DNA of 36,196 nucleotides from a virus: the IMG/VR virus record IMGVR_UViG_3300025168_000266, positions 1 through 36,196 of that record; one strand, 5' to 3'. Positions within the stretch are counted from its first letter, which is position 1. The number at the start of each line of letters is the position of its first letter. Position numbers and translations under genes: made by a program. Positions 21,508 to 30,087 of the stretch are shown here, in pieces. The notes beneath the pieces are model-generated. The model had not been told where the DNA came from. It ran no database searches and saw nothing but the letters and a program-made list of their open reading frames with translations.

Positions 21508-23884
21508 TTCATATCAAGCTGAAGAAGGCACCCTGGTCACGCCAGCGGATGCAGGTAAAGGCGCACCCGGCGTTGTTGCGCGGTGGATTGCAGAGCTAGA
21601 CCTGAGCGACAAGGTCGAAGCAAATTGGCGATCCCGTGCAAAGGACGTGGCCGCTCGATACAGAGACGAGAAGTCCCAGTCGTCTCAAGGCGGGCGCTAT
21701 GCTGGCGCGAACCGGTACAATATTCTTTATTCCAACATCCAGACGATCTGCCCGGCGCTGTACAACCAGTCTCCCAAGCCTGACGTCCGGCGGAGATACA
21801 GAGACGCTGACCCGATTGGCAAAGAGATATCCGACGTCCTGGAGCGCGCATTGTCCTACACGATGGACGAGTGCAACTTCGACCGCTACATGAGAATGGC
21901 GGTCAAAGACCAGCAACTGTGCGGTCGCGGTGTCACACGGGTGCGCTACGACCCGGTGTTCGCGGAGGAACCTGATGATGAAGGCGGAATGTACGACGAC
22001 CTGAAAGGCGAAGAGGTCAAGTTTGAACACATCAATTGGGCTGACTTTAGACATGGCCCAGGTCGCATATGGGAGGAGGTCGAGTGGATCGCCTTTCGGC
22101 ATTTGATGACCCGCGACGACTTGACGTCCAAATTCGGTGAGAAGATCGGCGACGAAGTTACGCTCGATTACTCACCAATCGGGATGGAAGACAAGGACGG
22201 CGACGAGGTAGCCAATACGTTTAAGCGCGCTACTGTCTGGGAGATATGGTCTCACCGTGACAAGGAAGTGATATTCATATCCAAGAGCCTGAAAGAACGG
22301 CCACTGAAAGTCGACCCGGACCCGTTGCAACTGGCTAATTTCTTTCCGACGCCGCGTCCCATTTACGCGACCGAGAATACCGACAGCCTTGTGCCCGTCG
22401 AGCCATTCCGGTTCTACAAAGACCAAGCGGACGAACTGGACAACATCACGCGCCGCATAAGCGGGATCATAGCAGCCTGTAAAGTGCGCGGCATCTACGA
22501 CAGCACCATCACAGAGATGTCTAACCTGATGGACGCTGGCGAAAACATGATGGTCCCGGCGCAAGATGTATTGCCTTTAATGCAGTCTGGCGGACTTAGC
22601 AACGCCATCTGGATGTGGCCGATTGAGAAGATTGTTGGCGTTCTTGGGCATCTGTACAACCAGAGAGAACAGATAAAAACGACGGTATACGAGATCACCG
22701 GTATTGCAGACATTATGCGCGGTTCGTCGTCATCGTCGGAAACTCTCGGCGCGCAGCAACTCAAAGTGCAATTTGGTACGATGCGACTTGACGACATGAG
22801 CCGCGACGTCCAACGCTATGCCCGCGATCTAATCCGCATTGCGGCAGAGATTATCTCAGAACAGTTTAGCCCTGATAGCCTTGCCATGATGACTGACGTT
22901 AAACTGCCAAGTCCTGAAGAAAAGATGCAAGCGCAACAGCAAGCTCAGATGATGGCACAACAGCAGCAACCCATTCCGGGGATGTTGCAGGAGGTGCTAG
23001 ACAAACCGACCTGGGAAGAATGCCTGCAGGTGTTACGCGACGACAAACAGCGATCATATCGTGTCGATATCGAAACTGACGCGACTGTCTCCGGCGATCA
23101 GGCGTCGGACCAGAAGGCAATGACCGATTTATTGCAGGGCGTATCGTCGTTCATAGGCAACGCTGGCCCGGCGGTTGCCGCTGGTTATCTGCCGTTGGAA
23201 GCTGCCAAGACTATGCTGATGTCTGCGGTGCGTCGATTTAAGATGGGGCGCGAAGTCGAAGACGCTCTGGACATGATCGGCGAAGATCAACAAGGCGGTA
23301 AAGATGAGGCGGCGCAACAACAGCAACAAGCAGCCCAACAGGCGGAACAGCAAGCAGCCCAGCAAGAACAGGCCGCTGCTGCCCAAGAAGCCCAAGTTCA
23401 CATGCAAATAGAGCAACAGAACGCCGCGCTCAAAGCGCAAGAGGTGCAGCAGAAGGCACAGCTTGAGCAAGCCAAGATGGAACTGGAATCGTCTTCCAAG
23501 CAGGCCGACATGATGATGGCTGAGAAGGAAATTGCGTTAAAAGAACGCGAAATGTCTCTCAAAGAGTACGAAGCCCAGAAGCCGGAGCCAGACCCAGCCA
23601 TGAAGATACAGGCCGACATGCAGATGGCGCGCGACCGTATGGAATTTGATGCCAGTGAAGCCGACAAACAACGCCAGGTCGACCTTGCGAAGACCATCAT
23701 GGCTGAATTTAGTGGCCCAGAAGGCAGTCTAACTGACCCGGAACAGGCTCTAAACCGCGCATCGGAGATAATGTCGCGTATTAATGAGGTTATAGCTGCC
23801 ACGCGCATGGTTGGCGGTGATATTCCTCTGTCTGAGACCACGATCATGGTCGCTGAAGGCGAAGAACCAACGGTGCTGATGTAG
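21497..23884 (+). CDS. Portal protein, P22-like, 795 residues
   Basis: The N-terminal and central parts contain motifs typical of large podophage portals: RYNILYSNIQTICPALYNQSP, PRPIYATENTDSLVPVEPF and YNQREQIKTTVYEITGIADI followed by MRG-S-S. Residues about 600-740 form an extended Gln/Ala/Glu-rich coiled coil, like the barrel or tube that some P22-like portals extend into the capsid. The twelve-subunit ring is the DNA entry and exit channel and the docking site for the adaptor (27447). The length fits the P22 group (about 725 residues) with a longer helical tail. Confidence 0.9.
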   Translation: MQDNSYQAEEGTLVTPADAGKGAPGVVARWIAELDLSDKVEANWRSRAKDVAARYRDEKSQSSQGGRYAGANRYNILYSNIQTICPALYNQSPKPDVRRRYRDADPIGKEISDVLERALSYTMDECNFDRYMRMAVKDQQLCGRGVTRVRYDPVFAEEPDDEGGMYDDLKGEEVKFEHINWADFRHGPGRIWEEVEWIAFRHLMTRDDLTSKFGEKIGDEVTLDYSPIGMEDKDGDEVANTFKRATVWEIWSHRDKEVIFISKSLKERPLKVDPDPLQLANFFPTPRPIYATENTDSLVPVEPFRFYKDQADELDNITRRISGIIAACKVRGIYDSTITEMSNLMDAGENMMVPAQDVLPLMQSGGLSNAIWMWPIEKIVGVLGHLYNQREQIKTTVYEITGIADIMRGSSSSSETLGAQQLKVQFGTMRLDDMSRDVQRYARDLIRIAAEIISEQFSPDSLAMMTDVKLPSPEEKMQAQQQAQMMAQQQQPIPGMLQEVLDKPTWEECLQVLRDDKQRSYRVDIETDATVSGDQASDQKAMTDLLQGVSSFIGNAGPAVAAGYLPLEAAKTMLMSAVRRFKMGREVEDALDMIGEDQQGGKDEAAQQQQQAAQQAEQQAAQQEQAAAAQEAQVHMQIEQQNAALKAQEVQQKAQLEQAKMELESSSKQADMMMAEKEIALKEREMSLKEYEAQKPEPDPAMKIQADMQMARDRMEFDASEADKQRQVDLAKTIMAEFSGPEGSLTDPEQALNRASEIMSRINEVIAATRMVGGDIPLSETTIMVAEGEEPTVLM

Positions 23885-23893
23885 GGGGTGATG

Positions 23894-24223
23894 ATGAACG
23901 GTTATAAAGACAATTACAGCAAGATCGAATGGTCTCACAAGCCTGTTGAACCAGGAAAACGGGTGTATATGGAGTCCAAACGGTCTCACTTAGCAGCGCC
24001 AATGGTATCCGGCGACTATGAGACCTACAATTGCCCGATAACCGGACGCAAGATTGAAGGCAAGGCGGAGCATAACGCAAATTTGCTCAAGCACGGTTGC
24101 CGAATTCAAGAAAAGGGCGAATTCGAGGACGTGAAGAAGCACGGCCAGAACAGGATCAACGCAGAGATGGATAAAGCCATCGACAAATCCGTTGACGCCA
24201 TTGCGAGTCAAATAGACTTTTAA
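23894..24223 (+). CDS. Small conserved head-region protein, 109 residues
   Basis: It contains YETYNCPITGRKIEGKAEHNANLLKHGCR in its middle, a Cys/His-bearing motif that recurs in small proteins encoded between portal and scaffold genes of podophages, followed by a charged helical end. It may bind a metal, but only two Cys and two His are near each other. Start 23894 is the ATG with the best spacing after AGGGGG; ATG 23891 and GTG 23888 are also in frame. Function unknown, presumed head assembly. Confidence 0.65.
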   Translation: MNGYKDNYSKIEWSHKPVEPGKRVYMESKRSHLAAPMVSGDYETYNCPITGRKIEGKAEHNANLLKHGCRIQEKGEFEDVKKHGQNRINAEMDKAIDKSVDAIASQIDF

Positions 24224-24235
24224 AAGGGAAAAGAT

Positions 24236-25255
24236 ATGTCGGAAGTTACCGAAGACGTTGTAGAAACACAGTCCATGGACGACTTCATGGGCGAACAGTT
24301 TGACGTTCTGGAAGCGGAATCACCTGAAGAATCTGCACCCGTTGAACAAAGTGCTTCGGAGGAAGCGCACACAGATGACGTTGTTGACGAAGCAACAGAT
24401 ATCGACACAGAGAGCGAAGGTTCTGAACCTGATAATCAGACCATCACAGCCCCGCAATCTATGTCGGCGAAAGACCGCGAAGCCTTTTACACCTTACCGC
24501 CTGAAAGTCAGCAATGGATTTCAGATCGCGTTAAGTCACAAGAGGCAGACTACACGCGGAAAACTATGGAAGTCGCAGAACAAAGGAAAATGTACGATAA
24601 GTTGGAACAGGCCATTGCGCCTCGCCGACAGCAATTTGCAATGGGTGGAATGGACGACAGCACCGCAATCGGTCAGCTATTTGCCCTTTCCGACTACGCA
24701 GAAAGCGATCCGGTGGGTTTCTCGCGCTACCTGTTAAATCAGCGTGGAATTCCTATTTCTGCTTTAACTGAACCCGGCGTGGAGAACCACGTCGATCCTC
24801 AAATGCTTGCCATGCAGAACCGTCTGCAAGGCTTCGAGAATCATTTTGCACAACAGCAAGCGCAGCAAAGCGAACAAGAAGGGGCCGTCGTTTCGGGCGT
24901 CATCGATGGATTTGCATCTGAAAATCCATTCTATGGCGAACTTGAATCCGAAATGATCCCAATTGTCTCCGCGTTGCGTGAAAGCAAACCCGGTCTAACC
25001 AGCGAACAGTATCTTGCCACGGCTTACAAAATGGCTATTGCAGCCAATGATGAAGTTGCGGCCAAGATTAATGTTGATATTAAGGCCAAATCTGAGGCTG
25101 AACGTATTTCCAAAGCCAAAAAGCAGTCGTCGGCTGCTAAACGGGCGGGCGGGACAAGGGTTAGTTCAACTGGCGTGCTGCCAGCGGGTGCTGCTAAAGC
25201 GAAAAGTGTGGATGATTTTATCGGAGCTTTAGTTGACGACCGCATGACAGCCTAG
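24236..25255 (+). CDS. Scaffolding protein, 339 residues
   Basis: Position between portal and capsid, a very acidic N-terminal 80 residues, a helical centre (YTRKTMEVAEQRKMYDKLEQA, then a Gln-rich helix) and a basic C-terminal part (KAKKQSSAAKRAGGTR) are the usual features of phage scaffolds, whose basic end binds the capsid protein. AAAAGGGAAAAG precedes the start. No protease motif is seen, so it is probably recycled or ejected rather than cleaved. Confidence 0.85.
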   Translation: MSEVTEDVVETQSMDDFMGEQFDVLEAESPEESAPVEQSASEEAHTDDVVDEATDIDTESEGSEPDNQTITAPQSMSAKDREAFYTLPPESQQWISDRVKSQEADYTRKTMEVAEQRKMYDKLEQAIAPRRQQFAMGGMDDSTAIGQLFALSDYAESDPVGFSRYLLNQRGIPISALTEPGVENHVDPQMLAMQNRLQGFENHFAQQQAQQSEQEGAVVSGVIDGFASENPFYGELESEMIPIVSALRESKPGLTSEQYLATAYKMAIAANDEVAAKINVDIKAKSEAERISKAKKQSSAAKRAGGTRVSSTGVLPAGAAKAKSVDDFIGALVDDRMTA

Positions 25256-25273
25256 ACTAGAAAGGTCTAAATC

Positions 25274-26248
25274 ATGGGCGCTAATAGCTCGTTTACCGAA
25301 ATTGCGGCACTTACGTATCGCCATTTCAAAAACACGTATCTGGAAGATAACGTGTCGAACCATACGGCTCTGCATCAGCGGCTGACAGAAAAAGATCGCA
25401 TTGATCTTATTTCTGGAGGTTGGGAAATTCAGGTTCCTCTGGATTATGCTGAGAACGGCACATACCAACGCTACAGCGGCTACGATACGCTGGACATTGC
25501 GCAATCGGAAGTCTTTACCGCTGCCAATTTTGCGTGGAAACAGGTCGCCATCAACGTCGTAGCTTCTGGCCTCGAAGTTCGCCAGAACAGCGGCAAAGAA
25601 GGCGTTATCAAACTTGTGAAAAACAAGTTGAAGAATGCGATGCGGACAGCGGGAAATAACTTCTCGACCGACCTCTACAGTGACGGCACGGCTGCTAACC
25701 AGATTAATGGTCTGCAAGCTCTTGTGTCGGATGCTGGAACGGGCACGGTTGGTGGAATTAATTCCAGCACTTACACGTTCTGGAAAAGCATTCTTCAGTC
25801 TGCGGCCTCACCGCTGCAAGGCGGAGCTGGTATTACGCCAAGCGCCACAACCATTGAGAGCCTCATGCTCCCACTGTGGTTGGCTCTGACTCGTAACTCG
25901 GATATGCCGGACCTCATCGTAATGGACGATACCTATTTTACCTTTTTCGACGGTAGCCAAACGTCCATCCAACGCTATACCAACACCACGGATTTAAAAA
26001 CCGGAAGCACTTCCATCAAATACAAAGGTGCTGATGTGGTGTATGATAGCTCGGCTTCTGGTATGCCGGACGCGCACGCGTACTTCCTCAACACTGACTA
26101 TATCGGTATTTGCGCCCATCGTGACGCAAACTGGACGGAAGTCCCTGAGAAGTCTTCGGTGAACCAGGACGCGCAGGTTTTGCCGATCATTTGGCAAGGC
26201 AATTGCACCGTCTCTAATCGTTCACTTCAGGGCGTAATGAAAGCCTAG
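25274..26248 (+). CDS. Major capsid protein, 324 residues
   Basis: The order portal, scaffold, capsid, and the segments WEIQVPLDYAENGTYQRYSGY, NFSTDLYSDGT followed by QINGLQALVS, and DLIVMDDTYFTFFDGSQ, are characteristic of a family of HK97-fold capsid proteins in podophages and siphophages. The codon usage is regular and the leader (AAAGG) good, as expected of an abundant protein. The capsid is probably not cleaved, because no protease or delta domain is encoded. Confidence 0.9.
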   Translation: MGANSSFTEIAALTYRHFKNTYLEDNVSNHTALHQRLTEKDRIDLISGGWEIQVPLDYAENGTYQRYSGYDTLDIAQSEVFTAANFAWKQVAINVVASGLEVRQNSGKEGVIKLVKNKLKNAMRTAGNNFSTDLYSDGTAANQINGLQALVSDAGTGTVGGINSSTYTFWKSILQSAASPLQGGAGITPSATTIESLMLPLWLALTRNSDMPDLIVMDDTYFTFFDGSQTSIQRYTNTTDLKTGSTSIKYKGADVVYDSSASGMPDAHAYFLNTDYIGICAHRDANWTEVPEKSSVNQDAQVLPIIWQGNCTVSNRSLQGVMKA

Positions 26249-26271
26249 ATCAACTCTGAAAGGAGAGTAAA

Positions 26272-26775
26272 ATGTCAGACTACCAAATTACGAACTCGAT
26301 TGTCGGGGCGCAGAACATCTCTGTAACCTCGACAACCCAAAACCATGCACTTGGGCTTATCGTCCAAGCTGTTGATCGCGCCGCCACGGCGTATGGTGCT
26401 GGTGAGTTCGTCTACCTCAAAGGCGTCGCATCGACGGTCTTGGGTTCTTTTGTAACGTACAACGCCGACGACAACTCAACCGCGCTTTTGGCTGCGAACG
26501 CCATTGGCCCGGTTGCAACCTCGATGTCGATTAATGTTGCCAGTTCTTTTGGCTGGTACCAGATTTCGGGCAAAGCGGTTGGTAAAGCCAAAGCCAGCTA
26601 CGCTGACAACGGCCTTGTCTACGCGACTTCCACGGCTGGCAGCATCGACGATGCCGTCGTCGCTGGTGATCGTGTGAAATTGGCGTTGGGTGCATCTGCG
26701 GTGGACACACCGTCCAGCGGCCTTGCTGAGTTTGAGATTCAGCGGCCATTCATGGACGATGGGACTGCTGCTTAA
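26272..26775 (+). CDS. Probable capsid decoration or head protein, 167 residues
   Basis: A strong AAAGGAGAG precedes ATG 26272. The protein is beta-rich and made mostly of small polar residues, with FVYLKGVASTVLGSFVTYN and GWYQISGKAVGKAKAS, resembling small beta-barrel head proteins found right after the capsid gene. A decoration or cement role is inferred from position and composition. A hairpin follows its stop. Confidence 0.65.
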   Translation: MSDYQITNSIVGAQNISVTSTTQNHALGLIVQAVDRAATAYGAGEFVYLKGVASTVLGSFVTYNADDNSTALLAANAIGPVATSMSINVASSFGWYQISGKAVGKAKASYADNGLVYATSTAGSIDDAVVAGDRVKLALGASAVDTPSSGLAEFEIQRPFMDDGTAA

Positions 26776-26783
26776 TTATGGAC

Positions 26784-26815
26784 GGGGGCGCTCTTTCGAG
26801 GGCGTCCCCATCTTT
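26784..26815 (+). terminator. Hairpin after the capsid genes, possible weak terminator
   Basis: GGGGGCG-CTC (26784-26793) pairs with GAG...CGTCCCC (26798-26809), with a GG bulge, one G-T pair and a TTTC loop. Only ATCTTT follows, so termination is probably partial. That could lower expression of downstream tail genes relative to capsid. Confidence 0.5.
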
Positions 26816-26834
26816 AAGTTGAAAGGGAGAGATC

Positions 26835-27446
26835 ATGGTTGAGATGTTACAGGAAGAACGGCACGGGTTTTACGTCGAGTTTGAATTACGGCCGGAAGAA
26901 GACCGGGAGGAAACTATAGCTCAAGGGATGCCGGTTTTTAAAGATGTCGAATTTGCTATGATTACGATGCCCGGCGGCGGATTAGTCGTAGATAAGCCAA
27001 TTAATGAAGCGTTGCTGCATGAATGGAAGAATGGCGACAACCGAAGGAAGCCACCGTCTCCTTTTGCGTACCGCGCATATGAGGCCTGGAAGGAAGGCCG
27101 CGAGGCTCCTGTAAACGGCACAGACTTGAAGAACTGGCCTGGAGTGACCCCGGCACAGTTAAAGACCTGTCAGAATGCGACAGTCAGAACAATTGAGGAT
27201 TTAGCTGAGGCTAACGCCGATACGATACGCAAGCTGGGAATGGGCGGCGTAGCGATGATGGAAAAGGCGAAGGCATACCTGGCGTCTGCGAATCAGAACA
27301 AGACTTCGGAGGAAGTTTCTGCTCTAATGGTCAAACTTGATGCGTTGTCTGATACAGTTAAACGTAAAGACGAACAGATTTCTGATTTGTTGGAGCGGCT
27401 AGATGAATCTACTAAAAAGCGTGGTCGACCCCGAAAAGAGGACTAA
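26835..27446 (+). CDS. Hypothetical virion-region protein with helical-hairpin segment and AT-hook-like end, 203 residues
   Basis: The first half is mixed alpha/beta (FYVEFELRPEE, AMITMPGGGLVVD) followed by an aromatic/proline stretch. Residues about 115-155 (LKTCQNATVRTIEDLAEAN, then IRKLGMGG) look like a helix-hairpin-helix. The C-terminus is a short coiled coil ending in KKRGRPRKED, which contains the GRP core of an AT-hook. Both parts suggest DNA contact at the head-tail interface. The next gene begins directly after the stop. Confidence 0.65.
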   Translation: MVEMLQEERHGFYVEFELRPEEDREETIAQGMPVFKDVEFAMITMPGGGLVVDKPINEALLHEWKNGDNRRKPPSPFAYRAYEAWKEGREAPVNGTDLKNWPGVTPAQLKTCQNATVRTIEDLAEANADTIRKLGMGGVAMMEKAKAYLASANQNKTSEEVSALMVKLDALSDTVKRKDEQISDLLERLDESTKKRGRPRKED

Positions 27447-28145
27447 ATGACACTTTTAACCATCGTCCAGAACTCGTGCGATATAATTGGCCTGACGCGG
27501 CCAACGGTTGTGATTGCGTCTCAAGACCAGAATGTACGCACATTACTGGCGTTGGCGCAGGTTGAGGGCAGAGAGCTTCTTGACCGCTATTCCTGGCCCG
27601 CCACTCAGATTGAGAAGACGCACACAAGTCTGGCGGCAGAGGTGCAGGGCGTTATGACAACCCTTGCGCCGGGGTTTTCTTATATCACCAGCGGCACGTT
27701 CTGGGACCGGACTCTGACGCAGCCTGTGACGGGACCGCTGTCTCCTATCGAATGGCAAGCCCTGAAGGCCCGCACAGCGACGGGACCATACCCTAGCTAC
27801 AGATTGTTTGGGGGTAAGCTCTACGCCTACCCAGCGCCCGCTGCGGGGAATACATGGGTCTTTGAATACCAATCGACATACTTCTGCCAGTCCAGCGCCG
27901 GAGCAAATCAATCGGCATGGGCTGTCGATACAGATGTCGGCGTGCTAGACGAGAACCTGATGGAATTGGGGATTGTCTGGCGGTTCAAGAAGAAAAACGG
28001 ATTAGATTATTCTGAAGATTTTAGGTCTTATGAGCAGAAACTAGCGAACGAAACTTCACGCGCTGGCGGACGGCGGGTGTTAGATATGACCGGAATGGGT
28101 TCCGCTGCACGCGGCGTTTACGTCCCCGAAGGAAGTTGGGCTTAA
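27447..28145 (+). CDS. Head-to-tail adaptor protein, 232 residues
   Basis: A start (MTLLTIVQNSCDIIGLTRPT) rich in helix formers, then QVEGRELLDRYSWPATQ, and a C-terminal region with RFKKKNGLDYSEDFRSYEQKL, are the pattern of phage adaptor proteins that bind below the portal (the job of gp4 in P22). The central part (PSYRLFGGKLYAYPAP, WVFEYQSTYF) is a beta-hairpin insert. It precedes the nozzle gene, as expected. Confidence 0.82.
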   Translation: MTLLTIVQNSCDIIGLTRPTVVIASQDQNVRTLLALAQVEGRELLDRYSWPATQIEKTHTSLAAEVQGVMTTLAPGFSYITSGTFWDRTLTQPVTGPLSPIEWQALKARTATGPYPSYRLFGGKLYAYPAPAAGNTWVFEYQSTYFCQSSAGANQSAWAVDTDVGVLDENLMELGIVWRFKKKNGLDYSEDFRSYEQKLANETSRAGGRRVLDMTGMGSAARGVYVPEGSWA

Positions 28146-28160
28146 AAAGGAATATTCGAT

Positions 28161-28541
28161 ATGATGGATGGGCAGATCAGCAAAGAAGACATCATGAGAT
28201 TGTTGGAAAGCGAAGAAGGCAAAGCTATTTTACAGGAGATAATGGGAGCAGAAAGCTCTGGCGAAGCTGTTGGTGGTGAACCAATGCATATGATGCCTGA
28301 TGGCTCTATGATGAAGGGGACCACTCATACGGATCGGTCTGGTGCGGAGTTGACTGAAGATATTTTTAACCAATCGCCAGATGCAGGGAATGCACTGGAT
28401 GACCCTAGCAAGGTGCCGATGATAACGGAAACTGGAATTGTTGACCCATATTCGTCGGAGTCACTCGAAAAAAGAAGGATGATTGAGGAATACTTGCAAG
28501 CTCAGAGGAACAAAATGGGGAACGCCTTAACAGGCCGATAA
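28161..28541 (+). CDS. Small acidic Met-rich hypothetical protein, 126 residues
   Basis: AAGGA precedes ATG 28161. The protein has a helical start (SKEDIMRLLESEEGKAILQEIMG), a Met/Gly-rich middle and a helical end (RRMIEEYLQAQRNK). No family recognised. It stands between adaptor and nozzle genes and may be a minor virion or assembly protein. Confidence 0.6.
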   Translation: MMDGQISKEDIMRLLESEEGKAILQEIMGAESSGEAVGGEPMHMMPDGSMMKGTTHTDRSGAELTEDIFNQSPDAGNALDDPSKVPMITETGIVDPYSSESLEKRRMIEEYLQAQRNKMGNALTGR

Positions 28542-28545
28542 TAGA

Positions 28546-30087
28546 ATGCTCCAACCTCTTACAGACAACTCCAGGAAGTCCAAAGTATCGCAAAGCGCGA
28601 GTATTCCTGCGCCTGTGAAAGGTTGGAATGCGCGGGATTCATTGGCGAACATGGCCGAAGATTTCGCTGTTGAGCTTGAAAATGTGTTCCCCAACCTGAC
28701 AAGCTGCGATCTCAGATCAGGCTTTGCCTCGCATTCCACGGGGAATGGCACTGGCGCGGTCGAGACTCTGGTCGAATATGCGGGGCCATCGACACGCAAA
28801 CTTCTGGCCGCCGCTGGCTCTGTGATATATGACGCCTCTGCTGCCGGTGGCTCCACGTCGATTGCTACGGGAAAATCAAACGCACGATGGCAAACGGTTA
28901 TGTTTGGAACGTCGGGCGGCAACTTTCTCTACATGGTCAACGGCCAGGATGCGCCTGTTTACTATAACGGCAGCGCCTTCGTAACGCCAAGTCTTGCCGG
29001 TGTAACAGCGGCTAACATTGTGAATGTTGCGGCGCACCATCGACGCCTGTTCTTTGTTTTTAACGATAGCCTGATATTTGGATATCTTCCTGTCGTATCT
29101 GTGGCCGGGACGGTCGCGACATTTGATATTGGCGGACTCTGTAAGAAAGGCGGATACATTCAAGCCATTGGTAGCTGGACGCGGGATGGCGGGTCCGGCC
29201 CTGACGATCTATTTGTCGCGATCACCAGCGAGGGTGAATGCATCATCTATTCCGGCAACGATCCTTCCAGTGCTACAGCGTGGAATCTAGTCGGCGTGTT
29301 TAGTATCGGAAAGCCTATTGGCCGTAGATGCCTGGAAAAGGCTGGGTCTGATCTGACGGTTATCACACAGGACGGCGCTATATCCCTGGCGACGTTCCTT
29401 CCGATTGACCAAGTGGCTGGATATAGCCAAGCGATGTCCACAAACATTCAGAATGAGTTTCTTGCGTCTACAAGGTTGTATTCTTCCATCTTCGGGTGGC
29501 AATCCATCCATTATCCGCAAGGCTCTTACTCGCTATTCAACATTCCCAAGACCGCTTTGCTGGCTGATCAATATGTCATCAATACGCAGACTGGTGCGTG
29601 GTGTAAATTTACCGGGCAGAACGCGGCCTGCTGGTCGTTATTCAATGGCGACCTATACTTTGGCGCACAAGATGGCGGCATAATCTACAAGGCCGACACT
29701 GGCCAAAGCGATAACGATGCGGACATAGATTGGAAAATCAGACCTGCCTTTTCATATTACGGGTCGAGAGGGAACCAGAAACTATTCAATTTGTGCCGTC
29801 CTAATTTCACAACAAACGGCGCTCCTGCGTTTGCCATTGATTTAAACCTGAACTTCTCAGACATAAATCCGACTAACGTCCCAACAACCCCAACTCTGAG
29901 CGTTGGCGTCTGGGATGTGTCTAAATGGGATTCTGCGGATTGGGCTGATGAAGTTGTCAATCAATCGTGGACGACGGTCTTTGGCATAGGCGAGTGTGCG
30001 TCACCAACCATTCGCGGTAGCACCAAATCGATAACCTTGTCGTTCACGGCGTATGACATGGTTTGGCAGCAAGGCGGGGCGCTTTAA
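28546..30087 (+). CDS. Tail nozzle / packaged-DNA stabilisation protein (P22 gp10-like), 513 residues
   Basis: The protein starts with a PAPVKGWNARDSLANM segment, typical for tail hub proteins of this group. Through most of its length it shows repeated beta-strand blocks with aromatic and Gly residues (for example WQTVMFGTSGGNFLYMVNGQ and HHRRLFFVFNDSL), the mark of a beta-propeller. Size and position after the adaptor match the gp10 nozzle ring. It closes the tail channel and carries the fibres. It ends in a TAATG overlap with the next gene. Confidence 0.83.
   Translation: MLQPLTDNSRKSKVSQSASIPAPVKGWNARDSLANMAEDFAVELENVFPNLTSCDLRSGFASHSTGNGTGAVETLVEYAGPSTRKLLAAAGSVIYDASAAGGSTSIATGKSNARWQTVMFGTSGGNFLYMVNGQDAPVYYNGSAFVTPSLAGVTAANIVNVAAHHRRLFFVFNDSLIFGYLPVVSVAGTVATFDIGGLCKKGGYIQAIGSWTRDGGSGPDDLFVAITSEGECIIYSGNDPSSATAWNLVGVFSIGKPIGRRCLEKAGSDLTVITQDGAISLATFLPIDQVAGYSQAMSTNIQNEFLASTRLYSSIFGWQSIHYPQGSYSLFNIPKTALLADQYVINTQTGAWCKFTGQNAACWSLFNGDLYFGAQDGGIIYKADTGQSDNDADIDWKIRPAFSYYGSRGNQKLFNLCRPNFTTNGAPAFAIDLNLNFSDINPTNVPTTPTLSVGVWDVSKWDSADWADEVVNQSWTTVFGIGECASPTIRGSTKSITLSFTAYDMVWQQGGAL

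Noticed and set aside
21596-22102. 168-codon minus-strand frame inside the portal gene
   Set aside because: Shadow of the portal codons; no ribosome-binding site or family resemblance.
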